Source: Microbacterium sp. Leaf288 (GTDB lineage: Bacteria; Actinomycetota; Actinomycetes; Actinomycetales; Microbacteriaceae). From it: DNA of 64,000 nt. Shown here in pieces: positions 55,877-63,814 of this stretch (the stretch's first letter is position 1; the number at the start of each line of letters is the position of its first letter). The notes beneath the pieces are model-generated. The model had not been told where the DNA came from. It worked only from the letters and a program-made list of their open reading frames with translations, and ran no database searches. The translations under genes were made by a program, and so were the position numbers. Location of the stretch: assembly GCF_001422925.1 (NCBI RefSeq), contig NZ_LMNI01000001.1, positions 178,075 through 242,074 of the forward strand, read 5' to 3'.

Positions 55877-56488
55877 ATGGGCGGCGCCGGTACTCCGGAG
55901 TGGCTGATCCGCGAAGACGCCGGTCAGCCCGTTCTCCTCGCCCTGTACCTGCGCCAGGTGCTCGGCATCCGTTCTCCGGAGGAGCTTCCGCACCTGCGCG
56001 GCATCCCTCCGCGCGCGAACGACCGGTCCGAAGAGGCCCAGGCGCTGCTGGAACGGCAGTGGCGTGAGTTCTGGGCGATGACTGTCGAGCCGCAGGCGCA
56101 TCCGTCGCCGGTCCCCCTCGATCTGGTCGACGGCTTCGACACTGCGCTCGCCCTCCCCACCGAGGGATGCGACGAGCTCCGCGCAGCCTTCGTACCCCAT
56201 GCGATCGAGGCGGTGGCGTTCGCGCAGTCGGCGAACGCGCGGTACCGAAAAGAGGCGTCGCACAGCACCGGAACGGCGTACCGCGCCTATGCGGGGGCGA
56301 TCGCCGAGCACGAGCGGCAGGTCGGCCGCCGGGCGCACTCGTTCGAGCTCAACGTGCAGGTGCTGCCGCTGAATCAGCGCGGGGTCTGGTGGATCGGCTC
56401 TCTCACGATCGCCGTCACCGACGGACTGCGGGGCGATGTCGCGGCGTTCGACGCCGCGATCCACCCGATCATCGCCGAGCTGGCGTAG
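55877..56488 (+). CDS. Conserved hypothetical soluble protein
   Basis: 203 residues without membrane segments. Begins MGGAGTPEWLIREDAGQPVLLALYLRQVLGI. The middle is helical and acidic (EEAQALLERQWREFWAMTVEPQAHPSPVPLDLVDGFDTA), the end beta-like (SFELNVQVLPLNQRGVWWIGSLTIAVTDGLRGD). No family recognised. A TACAAT hexamer (55865-55870) lies 7 bp before ATG 55877 and there is no ribosome site, so a leaderless message is likely. Confidence 0.72.
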   Translation: MGGAGTPEWLIREDAGQPVLLALYLRQVLGIRSPEELPHLRGIPPRANDRSEEAQALLERQWREFWAMTVEPQAHPSPVPLDLVDGFDTALALPTEGCDELRAAFVPHAIEAVAFAQSANARYRKEASHSTGTAYRAYAGAIAEHERQVGRRAHSFELNVQVLPLNQRGVWWIGSLTIAVTDGLRGDVAAFDAAIHPIIAELA

Positions 56489-56497
56489 CGCTCGGGC

Positions 56498-56851
56498 TCA
56501 GTGGGCCGGGCCGTGGCCGTTGGTGCCGGGCTCCGGGTCGACGTGCACCTGCTGGTGGTCGACCGCGATCTGGTGCGTGTGACGCCGTGACCGGCGGTCG
56601 AGGATCAGCGCGAGGACGCCGCCGAGTGCGAGGCCGATCGGGGCGCAGATGAGCGCCAGGAAGCCGAACACCTGACCCTGCGAGTACATGACCCCGGTGT
56701 TCGGGCTGGCGTCGGCGGTGCCGTTGAACGCGAACGTCAGGATCATCGCGACGAAGACGCCGACCAGTGCACCGACGATCAGGAACACCGAGATCTTCGG
56801 TGCGCGTCGCACGCGCACGGTCTCGATGCGGTCCTGGCTGTGCTCGGGCAT
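56498..56851 (-). CDS. Two-helix membrane protein
   Basis: 117 residues. A basic cytoplasmic head (MPEHSQDRIETVRVRRAPKIS) leads to a helix (VFLIVGALVGVFVAMILTFAF), a short outside loop and a second helix (VFGFLALICAPIGLALGGVLALIL). The tail RRSRRHTHQIAVDHQQVHVDPEPGTNGHGPAH is His-rich. Similar proteins occur in many Microbacteriaceae; function unknown. Convergent with the preceding gene, whose stop is 9 bp away. Confidence 0.78.
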   Translation of the reverse strand: MPEHSQDRIETVRVRRAPKISVFLIVGALVGVFVAMILTFAFNGTADASPNTGVMYSQGQVFGFLALICAPIGLALGGVLALILDRRSRRHTHQIAVDHQQVHVDPEPGTNGHGPAH

Positions 56852-56896
56852 ACATCCATTGTCCCACTCGGCGAGCGGGAACGCGCCCATAGGAGT

Positions 56897-56935
56897 GGCG
56901 GCGCCCCGCTCGGAAGCCGAGAGCGGGACGCCGCC
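56897..56935 (-). terminator. Terminator hairpin after the HtaA-domain gene
   Basis: GGCGGCGCCCCGCTC and GAGCGGGACGCCGCC pair over 15 bp with one mismatch around a 9-nt loop, 17 bp downstream of the HtaA-protein stop codon. Confidence 0.72.
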
Positions 56936-56952
56936 GGGGTGACGGCCGGGGG

Positions 56953-59900
56953 TCAGCCGGCCGTCTGGTCTCCGTTGCCGCCGGCCGTCGCACGGCGGCG
57001 GGAGACCACGATCCAGACCACGGCCCCGATCCCGAGAGCCAGGGCGATCCCCACGAGCGCCCACGGCCACACGGGCGCCGTCGTCTGGTCGGCGGAGAGG
57101 ACCTCGGCAGCGCCGGCCGCCGGCGCCTCCTCGGCCTTCACCGGCGCTGCAGCGACCGCGCAGTCGCCGGCCACCGGGAGCACGGCCGAGACCGGGTCGA
57201 GTTCGTCGCCCGCCGGGTACGTGCCGAAGGCGGCCGCGCCGGCGTCGGTCAGGGTCGCCGGAAGCGCGTCGAGCACGAGCCCGTCGTCGGTGACCTCGAG
57301 GTCGGGCAGGGCGAACTCGGCGAAGCGGATGCCCGCGGCCGTCACCGGCTCACCCGCCTGCGTCGTGCCGCTGACGTCGAACACCAGGTAGCCGGTGTCG
57401 CCCGCCAGCTCCACGCGGGCGTTCGCGAGCGTCGTGTCGAGCGCGCCCTGGTGACCGGTGAAACGGATGCTGCCGCCATAGGTGACGAGACCTGCCCGGG
57501 TCGCAGCATCCACCGCTCCCGTGCCCGCCGTCCAGACGAACTCGGGGTATTCGTACGCGACGTCGGTCAGCTCCCAGCCGCCGGCGGCGATGCCCTCGAT
57601 GTACGTGCGGAAGGTCTCCTTGAAGCCCCAGTTCAGGCTGGCGGCCTCCACGAAGCAGCCGTCGGCGATCGCGGCGCGGGCGAGCGTGAAGCGGATGCCG
57701 CGGTCCACGGACCCCTGGAACGTCAGCGTGTGCTCGCCGTCCTCGAGCGTCGCGGGCAGCGAACCCGTCCACGTGGCGTTGCCCGAGGCATCCGCCGACA
57801 CCTCGCCGAGGAGCGTCGGCGTCGAGTACACGACGACCTTGATGCCCTCCTCGTTCGGGGTGAAACCCGCCGCGGAGACCGTGACCGGCTCCCCCTTCTG
57901 CAGCGCGGAGAGGGTGTCGTCGTCGAGGTCGATGCCCGTCGATGCCGGCGGAGCGGCAGGGAGCGTCGTCGTGCGCGCGGTCGACGCGGGAGCCGCCGCG
58001 ACGGTGCCCGTCGAACCCGCGGGCGCGGCCGCCGGGGCGCCGATCGTGAACGCCAGCGGGTCGAGGTCGGTCGTGTAGCCCTGGAACACCTGGCCGCGCC
58101 CGGCCGCGGTCAGCGTGGCCGGGACGCGCGAGTACGAGACGGTGCCGCTGGCGGTGACGCGCACCGCGGCCGACAGGTCGAGGTTCGCGAAGGCGACCTG
58201 CGAGCCGCCGCTCGTGACGTACAGCGTCGCCGCGTTCGCCGAGGTGATGCGCACCTGCGGGTTCGCGATCGTGACGTCGAGCACGCCGCCGTGGCCGGTG
58301 AAGCGGACCGACCCGGTGTACGAGACGGTGCCCGTGCCGGTCGCCGCGTCGAACGTGCTGCCCGTCGCCTGGCCGAACTGGAACAGGCCGCCGGAACGCG
58401 TGGCGCCGCCCGTCACGGCGATGCTGCCGTGCGCGATGCTGCCCGTGATGTAGCTCGCGAAGCTCGACGAGATCGCCCACGAGAGCGAGCCGCCCTGCAC
58501 CGTCGCCGGCGGGGTCACCGGCGTGCCGGGATCGACCGGCGGCTCCGGGTCGGTCGGCGGCGTCACGTCGGGGAAGAGCTTCGTCCAGTGATCGGCGGTG
58601 AACGGCACGTCGGCGCGGGCGTAGATCGTGTCGGCACCCGGGTTGGAGTGCTGCTTCCACACGATCGCCTCGTACTGCTTCGTGCGGTCGAGCTTGTCCG
58701 TCGGCGCGACGAGGTCGACCGTGAACGCACCGCCCGAGATCGGGCGCACGCTCTGCACCGCCGCGAAGCCGTCGCCGGCGGTGACCGCCGACTCGGTGCC
58801 CTTCTCGATGATGGCGGCGTAGGCGCCGGTGACATCTCCGAGGTTCGAGGCGGCGACCTCGACGGACGCGCCGGCGGTGGCCGAGGCATCCGTCACCGTC
58901 ACGTCGACGGCCGGCACCGGCGTGGGCTCGGCGAACGTGATCGGCGTGTACGTCTCGAACGCGGCGTACTTCGCGCCCGCTCCCGAGTAGGTGTAGACGC
59001 CGTAGTTTCCGGCGAGCGCCCGGGACGCCTCGCTGCGGGAGAGGGTCAGCGTCGTCTCGAACGTGCCGTCAGCGGCGATCGCGATCCCTCCGCGCGCAGC
59101 GCCGCCGATGGACGCGACATCAGCCGCGTGCACACCCCACTTCGTGTCGATGCCGGGCCGTGCGGAGGTCGGGGCACCGGAAGAAGGCGTCCACTCGTCG
59201 AGGAACTTGCCGAAGACGATGTACGAGCCGCCGAACTTCCCCGCGAGCGGCGGACGGACGCCGTCGGTCGCCGGCGCGTTCGGGACGAACCCCGAACCCG
59301 ACACCGTGACGGTTTCCCCGTCGGGGTCGAGCCCCGTCGTCTTCGACACCGTCACGGTGGGCGTCGGGGTCTCGGGCTCGGGCTCGACCGGCGGCGCGGT
59401 GATCTCGTACGAGACGATGGACGAGGTCGAGCCGGTGAACGCCGTGGCGTCAGCCGGCGTGAACACGGCCCTCAGCTGCGCGGTGCCCGCGGTGGCGATG
59501 CTCGCAGTGACCGTCGTGCCGACGGGCGCGGAGCCGAGCTGCGTCTCGCCGTCGAAGTACGAGACGGTTCCGGATGCTGCGGGCTCGACGGTCGCGCCGA
59601 GCGCGAAGTCCGCGCCGGGCAGGCTCGAGGCGGCCGGGTCGACCGTCAGGGTCGTGGTCGTCGCGACGGCGGGGAGCGGCTGCCACGCGACTGCCGTCGA
59701 GGCGTTCTGGCTCGGGTCGGTGAAACCTCCGCCGTGGGCCTTGGAGGTGTAGACGGTGTACTGGGCGCCTTCGGCGTGCGCGGGGACGCTCAGCTGAACG
59801 CTGAACGTTCCGGACTCCGTCATCGGCGCGGTGCGGCCGGCGCCGGTGGAGCCCTCCGCGTTGCCGGGGGACACCCAGACGACGTCGCTCATCGTGCCCC

Positions 59901-60138
59901 CGTAGAAGCCGCTGAGACCTGCGACGCCGACGCCGACGTAGACCCCCGGCGCGACGCCCGAGAAGCCGGAGCCGGTGACGGTGATCGTGCCGCCCGCGCG
60001 TGGGGCCTGCGTGGCCGAGACGGTCGGGCTGGCGGCGAAGGCCGGAACGGCGGTGAGGGCTCCTGCCACGACGAGCAGGAAGGCGAGGAGCGCGGCGATG
60101 CTCGCGCGGCTGCGATCCAGGAACGGCTGCGTATTCAC
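56953..60138 (-). CDS. htaA: HtaA-domain surface haem-binding protein
   Basis: 1061-residue exported protein. Signal peptide (SIAALLAFLLVVAGALTAVPAFA, about residues 12-35), then Ig-like or neocarzinostatin-like beta domains. Two HtaA domains follow: GSLSWAISSSFASYITGSIAHG...RFTGHGGVLDVTIANPQV (about residues 545-700) and ASLNWGFKETFRTYIEGIAAGG...RFTGHQGALDTTLANARV (about 840-1000). In each, the Tyr of F..Y and the His of FTGH match the haem-ligand positions known for corynebacterial HtaA. The C-terminus has a membrane helix (VWPWALVGIALALGIGAVVWIVV) and basic tail, no LPXTG. Divergent from hmuTUV across DtxR boxes. Confidence 0.93.
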   Translation of the reverse strand: MNTQPFLDRSRASIAALLAFLLVVAGALTAVPAFAASPTVSATQAPRAGGTITVTGSGFSGVAPGVYVGVGVAGLSGFYGGTMSDVVWVSPGNAEGSTGAGRTAPMTESGTFSVQLSVPAHAEGAQYTVYTSKAHGGGFTDPSQNASTAVAWQPLPAVATTTTLTVDPAASSLPGADFALGATVEPAASGTVSYFDGETQLGSAPVGTTVTASIATAGTAQLRAVFTPADATAFTGSTSSIVSYEITAPPVEPEPETPTPTVTVSKTTGLDPDGETVTVSGSGFVPNAPATDGVRPPLAGKFGGSYIVFGKFLDEWTPSSGAPTSARPGIDTKWGVHAADVASIGGAARGGIAIAADGTFETTLTLSRSEASRALAGNYGVYTYSGAGAKYAAFETYTPITFAEPTPVPAVDVTVTDASATAGASVEVAASNLGDVTGAYAAIIEKGTESAVTAGDGFAAVQSVRPISGGAFTVDLVAPTDKLDRTKQYEAIVWKQHSNPGADTIYARADVPFTADHWTKLFPDVTPPTDPEPPVDPGTPVTPPATVQGGSLSWAISSSFASYITGSIAHGSIAVTGGATRSGGLFQFGQATGSTFDAATGTGTVSYTGSVRFTGHGGVLDVTIANPQVRITSANAATLYVTSGGSQVAFANLDLSAAVRVTASGTVSYSRVPATLTAAGRGQVFQGYTTDLDPLAFTIGAPAAAPAGSTGTVAAAPASTARTTTLPAAPPASTGIDLDDDTLSALQKGEPVTVSAAGFTPNEEGIKVVVYSTPTLLGEVSADASGNATWTGSLPATLEDGEHTLTFQGSVDRGIRFTLARAAIADGCFVEAASLNWGFKETFRTYIEGIAAGGWELTDVAYEYPEFVWTAGTGAVDAATRAGLVTYGGSIRFTGHQGALDTTLANARVELAGDTGYLVFDVSGTTQAGEPVTAAGIRFAEFALPDLEVTDDGLVLDALPATLTDAGAAAFGTYPAGDELDPVSAVLPVAGDCAVAAAPVKAEEAPAAGAAEVLSADQTTAPVWPWALVGIALALGIGAVVWIVVSRRRATAGGNGDQTAG

Positions 60139-60203
60139 GGGGTGTCTCCGGCGCCGCGCGCGCCGAAGCGCACCGGCGCATCAGTGCGATTCGGGTTGGT
60201 TAC

Positions 60204-60222
60204 TTAGGTTTGGCTAACCTAA
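60204..60222. promoter_or_regulatory. DtxR/IdeR iron box 1
   Basis: TTAGGTTTGGCTAACCTAA is a near-perfect match to the DtxR/IdeR consensus TTAGGTTAGSCTAACCTAA. It lies 66 bp upstream of the HtaA-protein start and 62 bp before hmuT; it should repress the HtaA gene and possibly both when iron is plentiful. Confidence 0.93.
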
Positions 60223-60265
60223 TATCGACACGAATGTAGGGCACTCTCACAGCCGGCGTCAAGCC

Positions 60266-60284
60266 TAAGGTAAGGCTCACCTAA
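60266..60284. promoter_or_regulatory. DtxR/IdeR iron box 2, touching the hmuT start
   Basis: TAAGGTAAGGCTCACCTAA fits the same consensus with a few mismatches. Its last base is the A of the hmuT ATG. The transcript start must therefore be at or inside the box, suggesting a leaderless hmuT message or a start further downstream. Confidence 0.85.
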
Positions 60285-61423
60285 TGCTCCCCATCTCCTC
60301 TTCCCGCCGCGGTTCGCCGCGCCTGGCCGGCGTGATCGCGCTGCTCGTGGCCGCGGTCACCCTCGCCGGCTGTGCCGCGCCGGCCGCCGATGCCGCCGAC
60401 GCGGACTGCCCCGCAGCATCCGTTCCGCTGGCGTCGCTGACTCTCGCCGAGAACCCGCGCACCACGACCGGGCCCTCCACGGCCTGCCTGGCGTCGCACG
60501 CGATCGAGCCTGTCGCGGCTGACGACGCCCCCGACCTGCCGGTGACGGTGACGGATGCTGAGGGCCGCGCGGTCGAGATCACCGATGTCAGCCGCATCCT
60601 GCCGGTCGACATCTCGGGCACGATCGCCGCGACCGTCTTCGGTCTGGGTCTCGGCGACGCGGTCGTCGGACGCGACTCATCGACGTCGTTCGACGGCACC
60701 GCGGACCTGCCGGTCGTGACGAAGTCGGGGCACACGCTCAACGCTGAGGCGATCCTCGAGCTCGCCCCGACCGTGATGCTGACCGACACCTCGATCGGCC
60801 CGAAAGAGGTGCGCCAGCAGCTGCGTGACGCCGGCATCGCCGTCGTCGTGGTCTCGAGCGAGCGGCGCGCCGACACGGTCGCCGACCTCGTTTCGGAGAT
60901 CGCCGGAGCGCTGGGCGTTCCCGGCCGAGGTGACGCGCTCGCAGAGCGGCTCGATGCCGACGTCGTGGCGGCGCGCGCCGAGGTGGCCGAGATCGCGCCG
61001 GCGGCAGCATCCGATCGTCCGCGCATGCTCTTCCTCTACGTGCGGGGCAGCGCGAACGTCTACTACATCTTCGGGCGCGACTCGGGGGCGGATTCCCTGA
61101 TCGAGGCGGTCGGCGGCGTCGACGTCGCGAGCGAGATCGGCTGGGAGGGCATGAAGCCCATGACCGCCGAGGCCCTCGTCGCCGCGCAGCCCGACCTCGT
61201 CGTGATGATGTCCGACGGCCTCGCATCCGTGGGTGGGGTCGACGGGCTGCTCGAGCGCATCCCGGCGCTGCAGCAGACGCCCGCGGGCGAGCACCGCCGC
61301 GTGGTCGACATGGCGGATGCCGAGATCCTGAGCTTCGGGCCGCGCACGGCGGAGATCATCCGGGCGCTCGCACGTGCCGTCTACGCGCCGGCGTCGAGCG
61401 CCACCCCGGAGCCGGCGTCGTGA
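60284..61423 (+). CDS. hmuT: Haem ABC transporter substrate-binding lipoprotein HmuT
   Basis: 379 residues. Lipoprotein signal with lipobox TLAGC (about residues 26-30) and an N-terminal spacer. The helical-backbone haem-binding fold follows: RAVEITDVSRILPVDISGTIAATVFGLGLGDAVVGRDSSTSF, ILELAPTVMLTDTSIGPKEV, VYYIFGRDSGADSLIEAVGGVDVASEIGWEGMKPMTAEALVAAQPDLVVMMSDGLASVGGVDGLLERIP. These match HmuT of corynebacteria. It receives haem from HtaA and hands it to HmuUV. ATG 60284 abuts a DtxR box. It overlaps hmuU by 4 bp. Confidence 0.95.
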   Translation: MLPISSSRRGSPRLAGVIALLVAAVTLAGCAAPAADAADADCPAASVPLASLTLAENPRTTTGPSTACLASHAIEPVAADDAPDLPVTVTDAEGRAVEITDVSRILPVDISGTIAATVFGLGLGDAVVGRDSSTSFDGTADLPVVTKSGHTLNAEAILELAPTVMLTDTSIGPKEVRQQLRDAGIAVVVVSSERRADTVADLVSEIAGALGVPGRGDALAERLDADVVAARAEVAEIAPAAASDRPRMLFLYVRGSANVYYIFGRDSGADSLIEAVGGVDVASEIGWEGMKPMTAEALVAAQPDLVVMMSDGLASVGGVDGLLERIPALQQTPAGEHRRVVDMADAEILSFGPRTAEIIRALARAVYAPASSATPEPAS

Positions 61424-62679
61424 CGGGGACGATGACGGCTGCCGAGGTCGAGGCCGCGGAGGGCGGGACGGCCGAGGTCGTCACCGAGGTGCCGACGACG
61501 CACCGCCGTCGCCGGTTCGCGCTCACGGCGGCGGGGCTGTCGGTCGCGATCGTGCTCGTGGTCGTGGTGTCGCTCGGCCTCGGGCAGTACTGGCTCACCC
61601 CGGCGCAGGTGATCGGTGTGCTGCTGCAGTCCCTCGGGATCGACACGTCGTGGGCACCGGAGGCGCCGACCGCGGCCGGCGTGATCCTCGACATCCGACT
61701 CCCCCGCATCGTGCTCGGCCTCCTCGTCGGCGCAGCGCTCGCCGTCTCGGGCGTGCTCATGCAGGCGATCTTCGGCAACCCGCTCGCCGACGCGGCCGTC
61801 GTCGGCGTCTCGTCGGGTGCGGCATTCGGCGCGGCCGCGAGCCTCACGTTCGGGCTCGCGGTGTTCGGCATGTGGACGACCCCGGCCTTCGCCTTCGTCG
61901 GCGGGCTCATCGCGGTGTTCTCGGTGTACCTGATCAGCCGTTCGGGCGGGCGCACCGAGGTCGTGACGCTGCTGCTCACCGGCATCGCGATCAACGCCAT
62001 CGCCGGCGCGGGCCTCGCGTTCCTCACGTTCGTCGGCACGACCTCGACCCGCGAGCAGATCGTGTTCTGGCAGCTCGGCAGCCTCAACGGCGCGCTGTGG
62101 CAGAACATCGCCGTCGTCGCGCCACTCGTCGCGATCGGCGTCGCCGCAGCCGTGTTCGTCGCGCACCGCCTCGATCTCTTCGCGCTGGGCGAGCGCACCG
62201 CGCGTCACCTCGGCGTACGCGTGGAACTGCTGCGCGTCGTCGTCATCGTCATGGTCGCGCTGCTCGTGTGCGCGGCGGTCGCGTTCGCCGGGATCATCGG
62301 CTTCGTCGGACTCGTCGTGCCGCACCTCATGCGCATGGCGATCGGGCCCGCGCACCTGCCGCTCATGGTCACGAGCGCCCTCGGCGGCGCGCTGCTGATC
62401 GCGGTCGCCGACCTCATCGCCCGCACGGCGGTGCCCCTCGCGGACCTGCCGATCGGCATGATCACGTCACTCGTGGGCGGCCCGTTCTTCCTGTGGCTCC
62501 TGCTGCGCACGCGCCGCAAGGCGGGGGCTGGGGATGAGCACGACGACGGATGCCGCGACCTCGACGGTCGCCGTTGCTCCGGGCGCCGTGCGGCTCAGCG
62601 CCCGAGGCGTGACCGTCACGCCGAACGGCGCCGGGCGGCCGGTGCTCGCGGACGCCGGGATCGACGTCCGCGCGGGTGA
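61420..62679 (+). CDS. hmuU: Haem ABC transporter permease HmuU (C-terminus probably frameshifted)
   Basis: FecCD-type permease with about ten helices: VILDIRLPRIVLGLLVGAALAVSGVLMQAIFGNPLADAAVVGVSSGAAFGAAASL, LLLTGIAINAIAGAG, FWQLGSLNGALWQ and AGIIGFVGLVVPHLMRMAIGPAHLPLM. The domain ends at FFLWLLLRTRRK near 62520. After that the frame runs on for about 50 residues of Arg/Asp/Gly-rich sequence, overlapping hmuV by 146 bp. In the +1 frame the same DNA gives QGGGWG and a stop at 62537, the usual ending of this family. A one-base indel near 62517-62530 is therefore likely. GTG 61420 start, coupled to hmuT. Confidence 0.93.
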   Translation: MTGTMTAAEVEAAEGGTAEVVTEVPTTHRRRRFALTAAGLSVAIVLVVVVSLGLGQYWLTPAQVIGVLLQSLGIDTSWAPEAPTAAGVILDIRLPRIVLGLLVGAALAVSGVLMQAIFGNPLADAAVVGVSSGAAFGAAASLTFGLAVFGMWTTPAFAFVGGLIAVFSVYLISRSGGRTEVVTLLLTGIAINAIAGAGLAFLTFVGTTSTREQIVFWQLGSLNGALWQNIAVVAPLVAIGVAAAVFVAHRLDLFALGERTARHLGVRVELLRVVVIVMVALLVCAAVAFAGIIGFVGLVVPHLMRMAIGPAHLPLMVTSALGGALLIAVADLIARTAVPLADLPIGMITSLVGGPFFLWLLLRTRRKAGAGDEHDDGCRDLDGRRCSGRRAAQRPRRDRHAERRRAAGARGRRDRRPRG

Positions 62680-63358
62680 GCTCCACGCCCTCGTCGGTCC
62701 GAACGGCGCCGGCAAGTCGACGATGTTCGGGGTGCTCGCGGGGGATGTCACCCCGGATTCCGGCGACGTGAGCCTCGACGGGACGCCGCTGGGCAGCATC
62801 CGTCCGCGCCTTCTCGCGCAGCGGCGCGCGGTGCTGCTGCAGCAGAACGCCGTGTCGTTCCCGTTCACGGTGGAGCAGGTCGTGCGCATGGGTCGTGCCC
62901 CGTGGGCGCGCACGCCCGCCGAGGACGACGACGCCGCCGCGGTCGCGCGGGCGCTCGCGGCCACCGACCTCACGCCGCTGGCCGGGCGCGGCATCACGTC
63001 GCTGTCGGGCGGCGAGCGCGCGCGGGCCGCGCTGGCGCGGGTGCTCGCGCAGGGGTGCGACGTGCTGCTGCTCGACGAGCCCACCGCGGCGCTCGACCTC
63101 AAGCATCAGGAGGACGTGCTGCGCATCGCGCGGGATCGTGCGCAGGAGGGCGCGGCAGTGGCCGTGGTGCTGCACGACCTCAATGCGGCGGTCGGCGTCG
63201 CCGACCGCGTGACGCTGCTCTCGCGGGGTCGCGTCGTCGCCTCGGGTGCGCCGTCCGAGGTGCTGACGGCGGCGGCGATCGAGGAGGTCTACGGGCAGCG
63301 GGTCGACGTCTTCCCGCACCCGGTGTCGGGCACGCCCGTGGTCATGCCCCGGCGCTGA
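62534..63358 (+). CDS. hmuV: Haem ABC transporter ATPase HmuV
   Basis: 274 residues. Walker A ALVGPNGAGKSTMFGVLAG near residues 53-71, Q-loop VLLQQNAVSFPFTVEQVVRMGR, signature SLSGGERARAALARVLAQ, Walker B VLLLDEPTAALDLKHQE, switch VVLHDLNAAV, and the C-terminal VYGQRVDVFPHPVSGTPVVMPRR typical of HmuV. The N-terminus is slightly extended (STTTDAATSTVAVAPGAV). ATG 62534 lies inside the extended hmuU frame; if hmuU's true stop is 62537 the two overlap by 4 bp, as with hmuT/hmuU. Confidence 0.96.
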   Translation: MSTTTDAATSTVAVAPGAVRLSARGVTVTPNGAGRPVLADAGIDVRAGELHALVGPNGAGKSTMFGVLAGDVTPDSGDVSLDGTPLGSIRPRLLAQRRAVLLQQNAVSFPFTVEQVVRMGRAPWARTPAEDDDAAAVARALAATDLTPLAGRGITSLSGGERARAALARVLAQGCDVLLLDEPTAALDLKHQEDVLRIARDRAQEGAAVAVVLHDLNAAVGVADRVTLLSRGRVVASGAPSEVLTAAAIEEVYGQRVDVFPHPVSGTPVVMPRR

Positions 63359-63383
63359 CCAGGAGAATCGGCCTCATCCCCGG

Positions 63384-63420
63384 TCGTTGAGCGAGCGAGG
63401 AACGAGCGAGACGAAACGCC
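63384..63420. repeat. Second copy of the CGTTGAGCGAGCGAGG-type element
   Basis: TCGTTGAGCGAGCGAGGAAC followed by GAGCGAGACGAAACGCC. Differs from the copy at 43891-43926 at the junction before GAAACGCC. Both lie just after the last gene of a transport operon. Confidence 0.8.
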
Positions 63421-63431
63421 CGACGCAAACA

Positions 63432-63450
63432 CCTGACCCGCGAGGTCAGG
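63432..63450. terminator. Hairpin between hmuV and the sterol-carrier gene
   Basis: CCTGACC-CGCGA-GGTCAGG, a perfect 7-bp stem with a 5-nt loop. It overlaps the last codons of the convergent gene and could terminate both. Confidence 0.65.
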
Positions 63451-63814
63451 GGCGCAGCGGCAGGAGGTCCGAGATGTCGGCGCGCGTGCCCGAGGCGCTG
63501 ATGCGACCGGCGGCGGCAGCATCCGTCCACTGCTCCGCGCCGGTCGCGAGGGCGATCCAGGTCGCGGGGTCCGTCTCGACGACGTTGGGCGGGGTGCCGC
63601 GCGTGTGCCGGGGCCCCTCGACCACCTGCACCGCACCGAACGGCGGCACGCGCACCTCGACCGAGTTGCCCGGCGCCTTCTCGGCGAGCAGCTGCAGCAG
63701 GTAGCGCACGGCCGTCGCGTTGTCGGTGCGGGCGGGAGCGACGGATGCCTCCACCGCCGCCGCGACCGCGCTCAGGGCGGCGCGGCCGTCATCGGTCGAG
63801 ATCTTGCGGGCCAC
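63446..63814 (-). CDS. Bacterial SCP (sterol carrier) family protein
   Basis: 122 residues. RAALSAVAAAVEASVAPARTDNATAVRYLLQLLAEKAPGNSVEVRVPPFGAVQVVEGPRHTRGTPPNVVETDPATWIALATGAEQW is the actinobacterial sterol-carrier-family pattern often found close to purF/purM. The terminal half resembles an SCP2 lipid-binding domain. Start GTG 63814. No membrane segment. Function unproven; probably lipid or hydrophobic ligand binding. Confidence 0.85.
   Translation of the reverse strand: MARKISTDDGRAALSAVAAAVEASVAPARTDNATAVRYLLQLLAEKAPGNSVEVRVPPFGAVQVVEGPRHTRGTPPNVVETDPATWIALATGAEQWTDAAAAGRISASGTRADISDLLPLRP

Noticed and set aside
56953..57080. Sortase anchor on the HtaA-domain protein
   Set aside because: The C-terminus has a hydrophobic helix and basic tail but no LPXTG-like motif before it, so it is more likely a simple membrane anchor.
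57451..60207. Long plus-strand frame opposite the HtaA-domain gene
   Set aside because: Arg/Gly/Val-rich low-information translation, explained by GC-rich third positions of the real gene.
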